Shown: positions 36,585 through 45,749 of the stretch, piece by piece
How positions within the stretch are numbered: the stretch's first letter is position 1
Layout of the letters: each line of letters starts with the position of its first letter
DNA from: an uncultured Pelagibacteraceae bacterium
GTDB lineage: Bacteria; Pseudomonadota; Alphaproteobacteria; Pelagibacterales; Pelagibacteraceae
Assembly: GCA_902569405.1 (NCBI GenBank)
Contig: CACFTX010000003.1
Location: forward strand, 1-64,000
Direction: 5' to 3'
DNA length: 64,000 nt
Position numbers and translations under genes: made by a program
The notes under the pieces: model-generated
What the model saw: only the letters and a program-made list of their open reading frames with translations
What the model was told of the DNA's origin: nothing
Database searches by the model: none

Positions 36585-37207
36585 AATTTAATTAATTTTA
36601 TAAATTCTTTTTGAATATTATCCCACTTTAAAATCATAGAATTTAAAACTATTTTTCTATCTAAAGTTTTTAATTCTTCAGCTATAGGTGCCCACTCATA
36701 TAAAGATAAAGCACTATCATTAAATGGTAAATTACTACAATGAGTTTTCCAATCTATTTTTTTTAAACGTTCTTCAAAAGAGTTTTTTCCTTTTTCTATT
36801 ATATCCAGCGGCATGCCATTTGAAATTTCATCATCTAGGATATTTTCATAAATCTTTTTTGCATTTTCTGTTTCTTGATAATTAAAAAAAACATTAAGGT
36901 ATGAGAAAGTAAAAAAAGTAAGATCTTGTAAAGAGACTGAATAAATATTCCATTTAGCTTCATTAATCGATCCTAATAATTCCTCATTATCAAAGTGCAG
37001 CACATACTTTGTGCCCATCCTTGTTTTTAAATAACTATACAAAGTTACTTGTGATACCCATGCTGATTTTTTTTGAATAAATTCTTTAAGATCTTTGATG
37101 TCTTTAATTTTTTTTTTAGGTACGAACGCTTTGAATAACGAAAATAAATAAATCTTAAAATCCTCAAGCTTTATATCTTTTAAATTAAATCTATATTTTA
37201 AAGTCAT
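36581..37207 (-). CDS. Conserved-looking protein of unknown function
   Basis: A 208-residue soluble protein that I do not recognise. It is helix-rich, with an N-terminal domain ([28 protein letters not shown], 45-72) and a distinctive C-terminal part ([34 protein letters not shown] segment, about 155-185). There is no signal peptide or membrane helix. It lies between acs, with which it overlaps convergently by 4 nt, and the divergent symporter genes. The context suggests, but does not show, a link to acetate or organic-acid use. Confidence 0.75.
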   Translation of the reverse strand: MTLKYRFNLKDIKLEDFKIYLFSLFKAFVPKKKIKDIKDLKEFIQKKSAWVSQVTLYSYLKTRMGTKYVLHFDNEELLGSINEAKWNIYSVSLQDLTFFTFSYLNVFFNYQETENAKKIYENILDDEISNGMPLDIIEKGKNSFEERLKKIDWKTHCSNLPFNDSALSLYEWAPIAEELKTLDRKIVLNSMILKWDNIQKEFIKLIKF

Positions 37208-37334
37208 TTCTACTCCAGGTTGTTTATAATATACAAAATCCTTTAATTCTAGTAACCATCTTGGTTTTTTAAGGTTTAAATCTATTCGATTATATGTATG
37301 AATCCTTTTTTTTAACCTATAGGGAGGATAAAAA

Positions 37335-37598
37335 ATGTCAAAACAAGCACAACATTGGGAAAAAACTAGAAATCACCTATTCGTAACATTGGCGATCTGG
37401 TTTGTATTCTCGATTGGCATCTTTTTCTTCGGAGCCGAAATGGAAGCATCAAATTTTAGACCGTTTGGATATCCATTGTCATATTACATGACATGTCAAG
37501 GGTCACTTGCAATTTTCGTAATACTAATTTTTTGGTTTGCAAACAGACAAGAAAAAATTGATGAAGAATTTGGCTATACTGAAAGAGGAGATGACTAA
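37335..37598 (+). CDS. Sodium:solute symporter small subunit (DUF4212)
   Basis: An 87-residue protein with two membrane helices (about 15-37 and 49-70) that matches the DUF4212 small-subunit family paired with VC_2705-type symporters. HWEKTRNHLFVTLAIWFVFSI and FRPFGYPLSYYMTCQGSL are the diagnostic segments. A strong Shine-Dalgarno (GGGAGGA) precedes the ATG at 37335. The large subunit starts 2 nt downstream. Confidence 0.93.
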   Translation: MSKQAQHWEKTRNHLFVTLAIWFVFSIGIFFFGAEMEASNFRPFGYPLSYYMTCQGSLAIFVILIFWFANRQEKIDEEFGYTERGDD

Positions 37599-37600
37599 TT

Positions 37601-39421
37601 ATGATTAAAGGAAAATTTATAGATAATTTGCCAAAAGTTTATGGAATATATACAGGGGGTTTCCTTGTATTCATAATTTTAATGGCAATAGCGGAACAAG
37701 CTGGAATGTCTGCGAAATTGATAGGTATCTTTTTCGTTACATTTACAGTTGGTATCTATGCAATTATTGGTTATCTATCAAGAACACTTCAATTGGATGC
37801 GTATTACGTAGCTGGAAGACAAGTTCCAACGGTATTCAACGGAATGGCAACTGCAGCAGACTGGATGTCTGGTGCTTCCTTCGTTGCAATGGCAGGTGGA
37901 ATTTATTTCAAAGGCTATGGATATATGGCGCTTTTAGTTGGATGGACTGGTGGATATGTACTAGTTGCTTCTTTGTTAGCACCTTACTTAAGAAAATTTG
38001 GATGTTATACAGTTCCAGATTTCATTGGTACAAGATACGGTGGTAACTTAGCTAGGGTATCTGCAGTTCTAGTTTTAACAGTAGCTTCATTCACTTACGT
38101 GACAGCACAAATTAATGCAACAGGAACAATTGCTTCTGTAGCATTAGATATTCCATTTGGAATAGCTGTATACGTTGGATTAGCAAGTATATTAATTTGT
38201 TCTATGCTTGGTGGAATGAGAGCAGTTACATGGACGCAAGTTGCACAGTATATTGTGTTAATTATAGCGTACTTGTTACCTGTATTCTGGATTAGTAATA
38301 AAATGGGTGCGGGATTCTTTCCTCACTTTATGCTAGCTGACGAAGTAGCTAGAATTGCTGAACTAGAAAGTCAATTTGGTTTAGGATCAGTTAAAAACTC
38401 TGCAGCTGATTTAGCTACAGTGCCAAAAGGCTTAGCTGGTATAACTAAAGCACACTCTGAAGTTAACACAACACCTTGGAAATTTATTTCATTAGCGGTT
38501 TGTATGATGGCTGGAACAGCTTCATTACCACACGTTATGATGAGATATTTTACTACTCCAAGTGTAAAAACTGCTAGAAGATCAGTAGGTTGGTCATTAT
38601 TCTTTATATTCCTACTTTACTCTTCTGCACCAATGTTAGCTACATTATCAAAACTGTCATTGATGGATCCAAACCTTTCAACAGGAATTATTGGTAAATC
38701 AATTAGTGATGTTCAAAATATAGATTGGTATCAAAACTGGAACCAAGCAAACTTAATGTTTGTAAGCGACTTTAACGGAAATGGAACACTTGAATTGAAC
38801 GAGTTTTTCATGGGTGGTAAAGCCGTAGTATTAGCTACTCCAGAGATTGCTGGATTACCTTATGTAATATCAGGACTAGTTGCTGCTGGAGGTATGGCTG
38901 CTGCCATGTCTACTGCTGATGGTTTAGTTTTAGCAATTGCAAATGCTTTATCTCATGACTTGTACTACAAGATCATTGATCCTAAAGCAGAAACTGCAAA
39001 AAGACTAATTGTTGCAAGGGTATTACTTGTATTAATTGGTTTTGCTGGAGCAACTATTGCTGCACTAGAGATCCAAGGTATCTTAGGTTCGGTTATCTGG
39101 GCTTTTGACTTTGCGATGTCAGGATTGTTCTTCCCACTTGTATTAGGAGTATGGTGGAAGAGAGCAAATGCACCTGGAGCTGTTGCAGGTATGTTAGTTG
39201 GTTTAGCAGTTGGTACTTGGTACTTAATTCATGTACGAACTGGAGGAACTCCAATTTGGGGTGTTACTCAACTTACATTTGGTATACATGGAGCATTGGC
39301 TAGTTTAGTAGCTATGGTTGTTGTTAGTTTAGCGACTAAAGCACCAGATGCTGCTACTCAAAGAATGGTTGACGAAGTGCGAGTACCTAGCGGTAAAACA
39401 GTACTTGGTAAACAACACTAA
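37601..39421 (+). CDS. Sodium:solute symporter large subunit (ActP/VC_2705-like)
   Basis: SSS-family transporter of 606 aa with about 13 helices. The sodium symporter pattern AYYVAGRQVPTVFNGMATAADWMSGASF lies near 67-94, and GGMRAVTWTQVAQYI near 203-217. With DUF4212 and acs close by, acetate or another short carboxylate is a likely substrate. An insertion (about 385-404) carries a canonical EF-hand-like loop, DFNGNGTLELNE (390-401), unusual in a carrier. Codon and base composition are slightly richer in G+C than neighbours, as expected of a highly expressed gene. Confidence 0.93.
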   Translation: MIKGKFIDNLPKVYGIYTGGFLVFIILMAIAEQAGMSAKLIGIFFVTFTVGIYAIIGYLSRTLQLDAYYVAGRQVPTVFNGMATAADWMSGASFVAMAGGIYFKGYGYMALLVGWTGGYVLVASLLAPYLRKFGCYTVPDFIGTRYGGNLARVSAVLVLTVASFTYVTAQINATGTIASVALDIPFGIAVYVGLASILICSMLGGMRAVTWTQVAQYIVLIIAYLLPVFWISNKMGAGFFPHFMLADEVARIAELESQFGLGSVKNSAADLATVPKGLAGITKAHSEVNTTPWKFISLAVCMMAGTASLPHVMMRYFTTPSVKTARRSVGWSLFFIFLLYSSAPMLATLSKLSLMDPNLSTGIIGKSISDVQNIDWYQNWNQANLMFVSDFNGNGTLELNEFFMGGKAVVLATPEIAGLPYVISGLVAAGGMAAAMSTADGLVLAIANALSHDLYYKIIDPKAETAKRLIVARVLLVLIGFAGATIAALEIQGILGSVIWAFDFAMSGLFFPLVLGVWWKRANAPGAVAGMLVGLAVGTWYLIHVRTGGTPIWGVTQLTFGIHGALASLVAMVVVSLATKAPDAATQRMVDEVRVPSGKTVLGKQH

Positions 39422-39435
39422 ATAATTATAATTTT

Positions 39436-39459
39436 AAGGGGCGATAAATTTCGCCCCTT
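39436..39459 (+). terminator. Intrinsic terminator after the symporter genes
   Basis: AAGGGGCGA (39436-39444) pairs with TCGCCCCTT (39451-39459) over a 6-nt loop and is followed by a short T run (TTTT). It lies 14 nt after the symporter stop and ends that two-gene unit. The A/T flanks would also permit termination on the other strand. Confidence 0.88.
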
Positions 39460-39479
39460 TTAATTCAAGAAAATCTTCA

Positions 39480-39830
39480 ATGTCTGCAAACTTTCATCCA
39501 CTAGTCTATTTAATTGATTATGTAATGGGTATGATTATGTGGACGTTAATTGGAAGAGTAGCCATGAATATCTTCCAAAGAGAAGACTCTGAATTTTTTT
39601 TCATGAGAATATTTGTAAAATTAACAGACCCTTTAATAAATTTATTTAAACCAATAACCCCTTCATTCATAATAAGACCTATTGTTCCGCTTTATGTGGC
39701 TTGGTTTTTTTTCATGTTTAGATTTTACCTAATGCCATATTTATTGGGGTATTCTGTCATGGGCATGCTATCTTTTCCTCTAGAAAGTGAAATAGCGGCA
39801 CAAATTTACCAAATTTTTGGCAAAAATTAA
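39480..39830 (+). CDS. YggT-like small membrane protein
   Basis: A 116-residue protein with two to three membrane helices (about 7-27, 66-90 and perhaps 84-98). FFMRIFVKLTDPLINLFKPITPSFI resembles the YggT motif (TDPI-N-xRR-xxP), and the C terminus is amphipathic. It lies between the symporter terminator and rpe and may begin the rpe unit. Assignment to YggT is by motif only. Confidence 0.6.
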   Translation: MSANFHPLVYLIDYVMGMIMWTLIGRVAMNIFQREDSEFFFMRIFVKLTDPLINLFKPITPSFIIRPIVPLYVAWFFFMFRFYLMPYLLGYSVMGMLSFPLESEIAAQIYQIFGKN

Positions 39831-39874
39831 TTCAAATTAAAAACTAAAATTGATACTAGTTAAGCTAGCAATCA

Positions 39875-40534
39875 ATGAAAAAAATAAAAATTTCCCCATC
39901 AATATTATCAGGTGATTTTAGTCAATTAGGCAAAGAAATCAAAAGACTAGAAGAAGGAGGAGCAGACATGATACATGTTGATGTTATGGATGGTCACTTC
40001 GTACCAAATTTAACAATAGGTCCACCTGTTATTAAAAGTTTAAGAAAGTATACAGATTTAATTTTTGATGTTCACTTGATGATATCTCCAGTTCATAAAT
40101 ATATTAAAGACTATGCAGATGCTGGCGCTGATATTATAACTATACATCCGGAAGCAACTGAAAATTTAAAAGATTCAATAAATCTTGTAAAAGATTTTAA
40201 TAAAAAAATAGGCATTTCTTTAAATCCAGATACGAAAATTGATGTAATAAAAAATTTTTTAACTGATATAGACTTGATTTTAATCATGAGTGTTCATCCA
40301 GGATTTGGTGGGCAAAAATTTATTCCTGATGTGATAAATAAAATTGAAAATTTAAAATCAATTAAAGAAGAAAAAAAATTAAACTTCGACATTGAAGTTG
40401 ATGGAGGAATAAATTTTGAAAATAGTAAAGCTGTAATAAATGCTGGAGCAAATATACTTGTTTCAGGAACAACAATATTCAAAAGCAATAATGGTAATAT
40501 TAAAAAAAATATTGATGCTTTGAGATTAATTTAA
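39875..40534 (+). CDS. rpe: Ribulose-phosphate 3-epimerase
   Basis: Interconverts ribulose-5-P and xylulose-5-P in the pentose phosphate pathway. ISPSILSGDFSQLG, the metal-binding HVDVMDGHFVPN, DVHLMI and VHPGFGGQ segments, and EVDGGI are all present. The length of 219 aa is typical. It begins the rpe - heparinase-like - purH run, an arrangement that I recall from other alphaproteobacteria. Confidence 0.97.
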   Translation: MKKIKISPSILSGDFSQLGKEIKRLEEGGADMIHVDVMDGHFVPNLTIGPPVIKSLRKYTDLIFDVHLMISPVHKYIKDYADAGADIITIHPEATENLKDSINLVKDFNKKIGISLNPDTKIDVIKNFLTDIDLILIMSVHPGFGGQKFIPDVINKIENLKSIKEEKKLNFDIEVDGGINFENSKAVINAGANILVSGTTIFKSNNGNIKKNIDALRLI

Positions 40535-40540
40535 AGTAAA

Positions 40541-42175
40541 ATGATTTTAAAAAATTCATTTAATTATATAAATCAATTTTTTTTTTTCTTTACAAAGAAG
40601 ACACGTGATTTTTATTTAAATTCAATTATTTATAATAAAAAAATTTCTAAAATTAAAAATAGAAATTTAGAATACAAACCAAGTCCTGGTTTAATAGACT
40701 GCATAATAAAATATAAAAAAAAGAAAAATAAAATTGAAGATTTTAATTTAAACTCAATTTGGGAAAATGAAAATATTAAAAAAAAAGATTATGAAAAATT
40801 ACATAATTTTTTTTGGTTATTTACTCTAGATTTAAAATCATCTAAAAAAACAACACAGTCAATAATTCTGAACTGGATTAATTCTAATAATAAATATAAT
40901 TCAAAAAATTGGGAAATTGATATTCTCTCTAAGAGAATTATCGCCTGGATATCAAATTCAAAACTAACTTATGAAGATAGTAATGAAGATTATAAAAAAA
41001 AATTTAATGATATTGTGCAAAAACAAACAAATCATTTAATAAATGAAATAGAAAGATCAGAAAATTTTGATGACAAAATTATCGGTTGTGCATCTATTAT
41101 TCTTGTCGGCTTATCTTATCAAGATAATTCAAAATATTTAGAATTTGGTTTAAGTCTCTTAAAAAAAATAATTAAATATTCTTTAGATGCAGAAGGTTTT
41201 CCTAAAACAAGAAATATAAGACAGCTAAATTTCTATTATAAATATTTTATTTTAATAAGAGAATGGATAAAAGATTCTCATAATAATATTCCAGAATATA
41301 TAGATGAGGCAATATATAACTTGGGTAATGCTTATGCGTTAATTTGGCAAAACCTAAAACAGAACATACTTTTTAATGGCAATCATGAAATAAACAATGA
41401 TGAATTTGACAACTATCTTTCGAGATTTGGTTATAAATTTAAAAATGACAATCAAGAAATAGGCGGTTATTCAATACAAAAAAATAAAAAAATTGCATTA
41501 GTAATGGATGTTGGGTCAAGTCCAGAAAAAAAATTTTCTAATGATTATCAGTCAGGAGCTTTATCTTTTGAAATTATATCAAGTGGGAAAAAAATAATAT
41601 GCAACTCTGGTTACTTTCAAAACTATAAACATAAGTTAAACGAATTATCAAAGTCTACCGCAACTCATAGCACACTAATAGTTGATAACAATTCATCTTG
41701 TAAATTAAGAAAAGTTGGAAATAAGAGTTCAGTAATTGAAAAAGGGTTAAAAATTTTAAGTAAATCTAGTGTATTTGAAAAAAACTACTGGAATATTATA
41801 GCTTCGCATAACGGTTATCTTAAAAAATACGGTATTATACATGAGAGAAAAATTGAATTTTTTCCCGAACATAACAAATTTATTGGAACTGATACTTTGA
41901 TAAAGAAAAAAAATTATAAAAGTACAAATTTTGAAATACGATTTCATTTACATCCATCTTCAAAAATTATGAAAACTCAAGATAATAAATCAATATTTAT
42001 AGAAGTAGATAATGAAGGTTGGAAATTTATATGTAACAATCATGAAATTAATTTAGAAACTGGTCTATATTTTGGAAAAAAAAGTTCTTATATAGAAAAT
42101 AAAAATATATTTATTTCTAGCATGACTCAAAATGAAAATCAGAATATAAAATGGGAAATAAATAAAATTTCATGA
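40541..42175 (+). CDS. Heparinase II/III family protein
   Basis: A 544-residue protein with a helical (alpha/alpha toroid-like) N-terminal half and a beta-rich C-terminal half, the layout of heparinase II/III-type lyases. WILSKRIIAWISNS-like segments and GNHEINN near 280-287 occur in the toroid, and SQSGALSFEIISSGKKIICNSG-type and ATHSTLIVDNNSS segments in the beta part match the family. No signal peptide is obvious. Its place between rpe and purH, overlapping purH by 4 nt, suggests a role in envelope or intracellular glycan turnover rather than polysaccharide feeding. That role is inferred. Confidence 0.8.
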   Translation: MILKNSFNYINQFFFFFTKKTRDFYLNSIIYNKKISKIKNRNLEYKPSPGLIDCIIKYKKKKNKIEDFNLNSIWENENIKKKDYEKLHNFFWLFTLDLKSSKKTTQSIILNWINSNNKYNSKNWEIDILSKRIIAWISNSKLTYEDSNEDYKKKFNDIVQKQTNHLINEIERSENFDDKIIGCASIILVGLSYQDNSKYLEFGLSLLKKIIKYSLDAEGFPKTRNIRQLNFYYKYFILIREWIKDSHNNIPEYIDEAIYNLGNAYALIWQNLKQNILFNGNHEINNDEFDNYLSRFGYKFKNDNQEIGGYSIQKNKKIALVMDVGSSPEKKFSNDYQSGALSFEIISSGKKIICNSGYFQNYKHKLNELSKSTATHSTLIVDNNSSCKLRKVGNKSSVIEKGLKILSKSSVFEKNYWNIIASHNGYLKKYGIIHERKIEFFPEHNKFIGTDTLIKKKNYKSTNFEIRFHLHPSSKIMKTQDNKSIFIEVDNEGWKFICNNHEINLETGLYFGKKSSYIENKNIFISSMTQNENQNIKWEINKIS

Positions 42176-43713
42176 AAAAGATTAAAAGAGCAATAATTTC
42201 TTTATCAAATAAAGAAAATTTACTTTCTATTTTAAAAACTCTAAGTAAATACAAAATAGAAATAATTAGTTCTGGAGGTACCTACAAAGAAATAAAAAAA
42301 CTTAAATATAAATGTACTGAAATTTCTAATTATACTAAATTTTCCGAAATCTTAGACGGAAGAGTTAAAACATTGCATCCAAAAATACACGCGGGAATTT
42401 TAAGCAAGAGAAAAAACAAATTACACAAAAAACAACTTTTAAAAAATAAATTTAAAGAAATCGATTTAGTTATTGTTAATTTTTACCCATTTGAAAATAT
42501 TTTGAAAAAAACAAAAAATCACCTTAAAATAATTGAAAATATTGATGTGGGCGGACCAACAATGGTTAGAGCAGCTGCAAAAAATTATAATTTTGTAACT
42601 GTAATTACAAAACCTAGCCAATATTCAAATCTAATTAATGAATTAAATAACAATAATGGTGGAACATCTTTAAAATTCAGACAAAAAATGTCCGAAAATG
42701 CTTTTGTAGAAACAGCATATTATGACTCAATAATAGCAAACTATTTTAATAACTTATCTGGAAATAAATTTCCTATTAAAAAAGTGATACACGGAAATTT
42801 AGTAGAAAAATTAAGATATGGTGAAAATACTCATCAAGAAGGAGCTATTTATGCAAAAGAAAAAAGTTTAAAAATTAAACAATTAAATGGCAAACAATTA
42901 AGCTATAATAATTATAATGATATTTTTTCTGCACTAAATATTTCGAAATCATTACCAAAAAATATAGGAACTGTAATTGTAAAACACGCAAATCCATGTG
43001 GAGTTTCAATAAATAAAGATAAGATAAAAAGTTATAAATTAGCTTTAAAGTGCGACCCTATTAGTGCTTTTGGTGGAATAGTTTCTTGTAATTTCAAAAT
43101 CAACAAAAAATTAGCGCTTGAATTAAATAAAATATTTCTAGAGGTAGTTATTGGAAATAAAATAGATAAAGATGCTCTTAAAATCTTAAAAAGGAAGAAA
43201 AACTTAAGAATAATTGACGCTAAAGATTTAAAATTAAAAGACACTCAAAGTATAATTACAAATTTTAATAGTTTTTTAGTTCAATCAACTGATAATAAAA
43301 TTTTTTCAAAAAAAGATTTTAAAATTGTATCTAAAACAAAACCAGACAAAAAAACTTTTAATAACTTGTTATTTGCATTTAATATTTGCAGATTTGTAAA
43401 ATCAAACGCCATAGTTTTAGTTAATAATAACTCAACAGTTGGTATAGGATCAGGACAGCCAAGTAGATTAGATAGTTGTAAAATTGCCATTAACAAAATG
43501 AAAAAATTTCAAAACTTTGAAGATAATAGTAAAATAATTGCGGCCTCCGATGCATTCTTCCCATTTATAGATGGAATTGAATCTTTAGTTAATTCTGGTG
43601 TATCAGCAGTAATACAACCTTCTGGTTCAATTAGAGATAAAGAAATTATTAAATTTGCTAATCAAACTAATACGATTTTAATTTTTTCTAAGACTAGACA
43701 CTTTCGTCATTAA
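42172..43713 (+). CDS. purH: Bifunctional AICAR transformylase / IMP cyclohydrolase
   Basis: Catalyses the last two steps of IMP synthesis. The N-terminal MGS-like cyclohydrolase domain (1-150) has SSGGTYKEIKK and DGRVKTLHPKIHAGIL; the C-terminal transformylase domain has RYGENTHQEGAIY, VKHANPCGVS and the DAFFPFIDGIE segment. The length of 513 aa is normal. Its start overlaps the heparinase-like gene and its end overlaps phhB convergently by 4 nt. Confidence 0.97.
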   Translation: MKKIKRAIISLSNKENLLSILKTLSKYKIEIISSGGTYKEIKKLKYKCTEISNYTKFSEILDGRVKTLHPKIHAGILSKRKNKLHKKQLLKNKFKEIDLVIVNFYPFENILKKTKNHLKIIENIDVGGPTMVRAAAKNYNFVTVITKPSQYSNLINELNNNNGGTSLKFRQKMSENAFVETAYYDSIIANYFNNLSGNKFPIKKVIHGNLVEKLRYGENTHQEGAIYAKEKSLKIKQLNGKQLSYNNYNDIFSALNISKSLPKNIGTVIVKHANPCGVSINKDKIKSYKLALKCDPISAFGGIVSCNFKINKKLALELNKIFLEVVIGNKIDKDALKILKRKKNLRIIDAKDLKLKDTQSIITNFNSFLVQSTDNKIFSKKDFKIVSKTKPDKKTFNNLLFAFNICRFVKSNAIVLVNNNSTVGIGSGQPSRLDSCKIAINKMKKFQNFEDNSKIIAASDAFFPFIDGIESLVNSGVSAVIQPSGSIRDKEIIKFANQTNTILIFSKTRHFRH

Positions 43714-44048
43714 GATATTTTATCAATTTTCGCAGCAAGTATAAAATCACTTTCTGCTAAACCTTTAATTGCATGTGTAAAAATTTTTATTTTTGCATAA
43801 CCCCATCCAAACCATATATCTGGATGATGGCCTTCTTTTTCTGCAATTTCTCCAACTTTATTTATAAAATTTTGACTCTTTAAAAAATTTTCAAATTTAA
43901 ATTCTTTTATTAGATAAAAATTTTTAGAATCATCTTCTTTTACATCCCAACCATCAACCTTTTTTAAATATTTATGTATTTCAGTTGTGTCAAACGGGGG
44001 CATACCGCCTTCACATGGAATACATTTTTTTTCAGATAAATCACTCAT
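43710..44048 (-). CDS. phhB: Pterin-4a-carbinolamine dehydratase
   Basis: Dehydrates 4a-hydroxytetrahydrobiopterin (or the folate equivalent) during pterin recycling. The signature EGHHPD puts His74, His75 and Asp77 in place, and the N-terminal CIPCEGGMPP segment is common in this family. The length of 112 aa is normal. No phenylalanine hydroxylase gene is nearby, so the physiological partner is not shown. It lies directly downstream of the tRNA-Gly gene. Confidence 0.93.
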   Translation of the reverse strand: MSDLSEKKCIPCEGGMPPFDTTEIHKYLKKVDGWDVKEDDSKNFYLIKEFKFENFLKSQNFINKVGEIAEKEGHHPDIWFGWGYAKIKIFTHAIKGLAESDFILAAKIDKIS

Positions 44049-44060
44049 AAATTTTATTCA

Positions 44061-44135
44061 TGGAGCGGGCAAAGGGGGTCGAACCCTCGACCTTCTCGTT
44101 GGCAACGAGACGCTCTACCACTGAGCTATGCCCGC
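44061..44135 (-). tRNA. tRNA-Gly (anticodon GCC)
   Basis: The reverse strand folds as a full cloverleaf. The acceptor stem is GCGGGCA with TGCCCGC, the D arm is GCTCAGTGGTAGAGC, the anticodon arm is CTCGT-TGCCAAC-GAG with GCC anticodon, and the T arm is GAGGGTTCGACCCC-type. The discriminator T and CCA end are encoded (44061-44064). It is 75 nt long. Confidence 0.97.
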
Positions 44136-44192
44136 TTAATTAATATTATTATAAATAGACGTTATTTTTAATGCAAGTAATAATAATTAAAT

Positions 44193-45038
44193 TCAAATAT
44201 ACCCAAGTTCTTTCATTTCGTTATTGAATTTTTCCTCAATTTCCTTTGCAATCTTATCTTCTAATAAATTTTTCCAATTATTATTTGAACCTAGGTTAAA
44301 AAAATTTTTTTTTTTTCCTGTTATTTCGTCAGTTGCACTCTCTTCAAATCCATATTTTTCTTCCATTTTTTTTAATTTATCAAAAGAAACATCTTTAATG
44401 GATTTTTGAAGATCTTCATATTTTATTTTTATCCTAAATAATTTTTCAATGTAACTTGAAACTTTTTTAAACTCCTCAATTGGATTTGCAATTAAATTTT
44501 CGTATTTTATTAACAAATAATTTTTTTTCATTCTTTTCCATGAATTAAAGTGTGTTTGCCACGAACCAATTAATGTACATAATGGAAAGTTTTCTGTAGT
44601 ACTTTTTAAATCTATAGTAAATTGCTTTTCATTAAAAATAAATTTTTTTGCTTCTTCATAATTTTTAAGATTATTATGATGCATTAAAGATGTAATTAAA
44701 TTTCTTGGATCTCTTACTATATATATACATCCTAAAGTATTTTCAAAATTTGAAAATGAATATTCATCAATTTTACAGAACATATTATGAGTTTTAAAAA
44801 ATCTTATATTGTTATCTAAATTAATTTTTTCCTGAGATGATATCCAATTTGCTTTGATTTCCCCAAAATTATAAAAATTTTTTATTAAATCTTTAAAATG
44901 TTTTTTTTGAGGATATTGTTCAATCAATCTAATATTTTTTAGTTCAAAATTTGAATTTTTTAAAAATAATAAAGAAATGAGAAATGATCTTAGCCAAGTA
45001 TTTCCGCTTTTAGGGTAAGAACTTAACCATATAATCAT
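44193..45038 (-). CDS. Sulfotransferase family protein
   Basis: A 281-residue PAPS-dependent sulfotransferase of the cytosolic SULT/STF type. The PAPS 5' loop SSYPKSGNTWLRSFL is near the N terminus, and YIVRDPRNLITSLMHH supplies the 3'-phosphate site. C-terminal KKNFFNLGSNNNWKNLL resembles the family GxxGxWK motif. I choose the ATG at 45036-45038 because it gives MIIWLSSYPKSGNTW, the usual family start; a start nine codons upstream (45065) is also open. The acceptor is unknown; a glycan or a small molecule is possible. Confidence 0.85.
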   Translation of the reverse strand: MIIWLSSYPKSGNTWLRSFLISLLFLKNSNFELKNIRLIEQYPQKKHFKDLIKNFYNFGEIKANWISSQEKINLDNNIRFFKTHNMFCKIDEYSFSNFENTLGCIYIVRDPRNLITSLMHHNNLKNYEEAKKFIFNEKQFTIDLKSTTENFPLCTLIGSWQTHFNSWKRMKKNYLLIKYENLIANPIEEFKKVSSYIEKLFRIKIKYEDLQKSIKDVSFDKLKKMEEKYGFEESATDEITGKKKNFFNLGSNNNWKNLLEDKIAKEIEEKFNNEMKELGYI

Positions 45039-45108
45039 TTTAAAATTAATTATATTTTGTAACATACAAATGAAAGAAAAATTAGTATAATTTTAAAAAT
45101 TATGCTTT

Positions 45109-45747
45109 ATGAAAGAAAAATTTCCAAATAAAATTAAAGTTTTTCCTTTATCAAACTTTATTTTTTTTCCAAATACCAATGTTCCATTAAATATATTTGA
45201 ACCAAGATATATACAAATGGTTAATGATTGCATGAAAGGATCAAGATTAATTGGAATGATTCAGCCAAAAAAAAAATTACAAAAATCTCTAGACGAACTG
45301 TATGAAATTGGTTGCTTGGGTAAAATAACAAGTTTTAGTGAAACTGAAGATGGAAGATATTTAATTATACTAAGTGGATTGTCTAGATTTAAAATAGTTA
45401 AAGAAATTAATAATGAAAAACCTTATCGTGAATGTGAAGTTAGCTTTCACGGTTTTGAGGATGATATTAAAATAAACAAAGAAGAAATAAAATTTTCTGA
45501 TTTAAAATTTATATTTAGTGATTTGAAAACCTTATTTCAAAAAAAAGGTTATTCAATTAATTGGAGTGAACTTAAAAAACAAAGTTTGGAACAAACTATC
45601 AATGCACTTGCAATGGCTTCACCTTTTTCTCTTGAAGAAAAGCAAATATTATTAGAAACGAAAAATTTAAATTTAAGAAAAGAAAAGTTAGAAGAGATTC
45701 TTAAAACTTATACTTTTGACAATTTTTATAATAATACTCTTCAGTAA
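45109..45747 (+). CDS. Lon substrate-binding (N-terminal) domain protein
   Basis: A 212-residue protein consisting only of the Lon LAN/N-terminal domain, without ATPase or protease parts. VFPLSNFIFFPNTNVPLNIFEPRYIQMVNDCM and GCLGKITSFSETEDGRYLIILSGLSRFKI are characteristic. Such stand-alone proteins are widespread in alphaproteobacteria with no proven role. It lies between a sulfotransferase gene (divergent) and a UbiH-like gene (convergent, 2 nt apart). Confidence 0.88.
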   Translation: MKEKFPNKIKVFPLSNFIFFPNTNVPLNIFEPRYIQMVNDCMKGSRLIGMIQPKKKLQKSLDELYEIGCLGKITSFSETEDGRYLIILSGLSRFKIVKEINNEKPYRECEVSFHGFEDDIKINKEEIKFSDLKFIFSDLKTLFQKKGYSINWSELKKQSLEQTINALAMASPFSLEEKQILLETKNLNLRKEKLEEILKTYTFDNFYNNTLQ

Positions 45748-45749
45748 AA

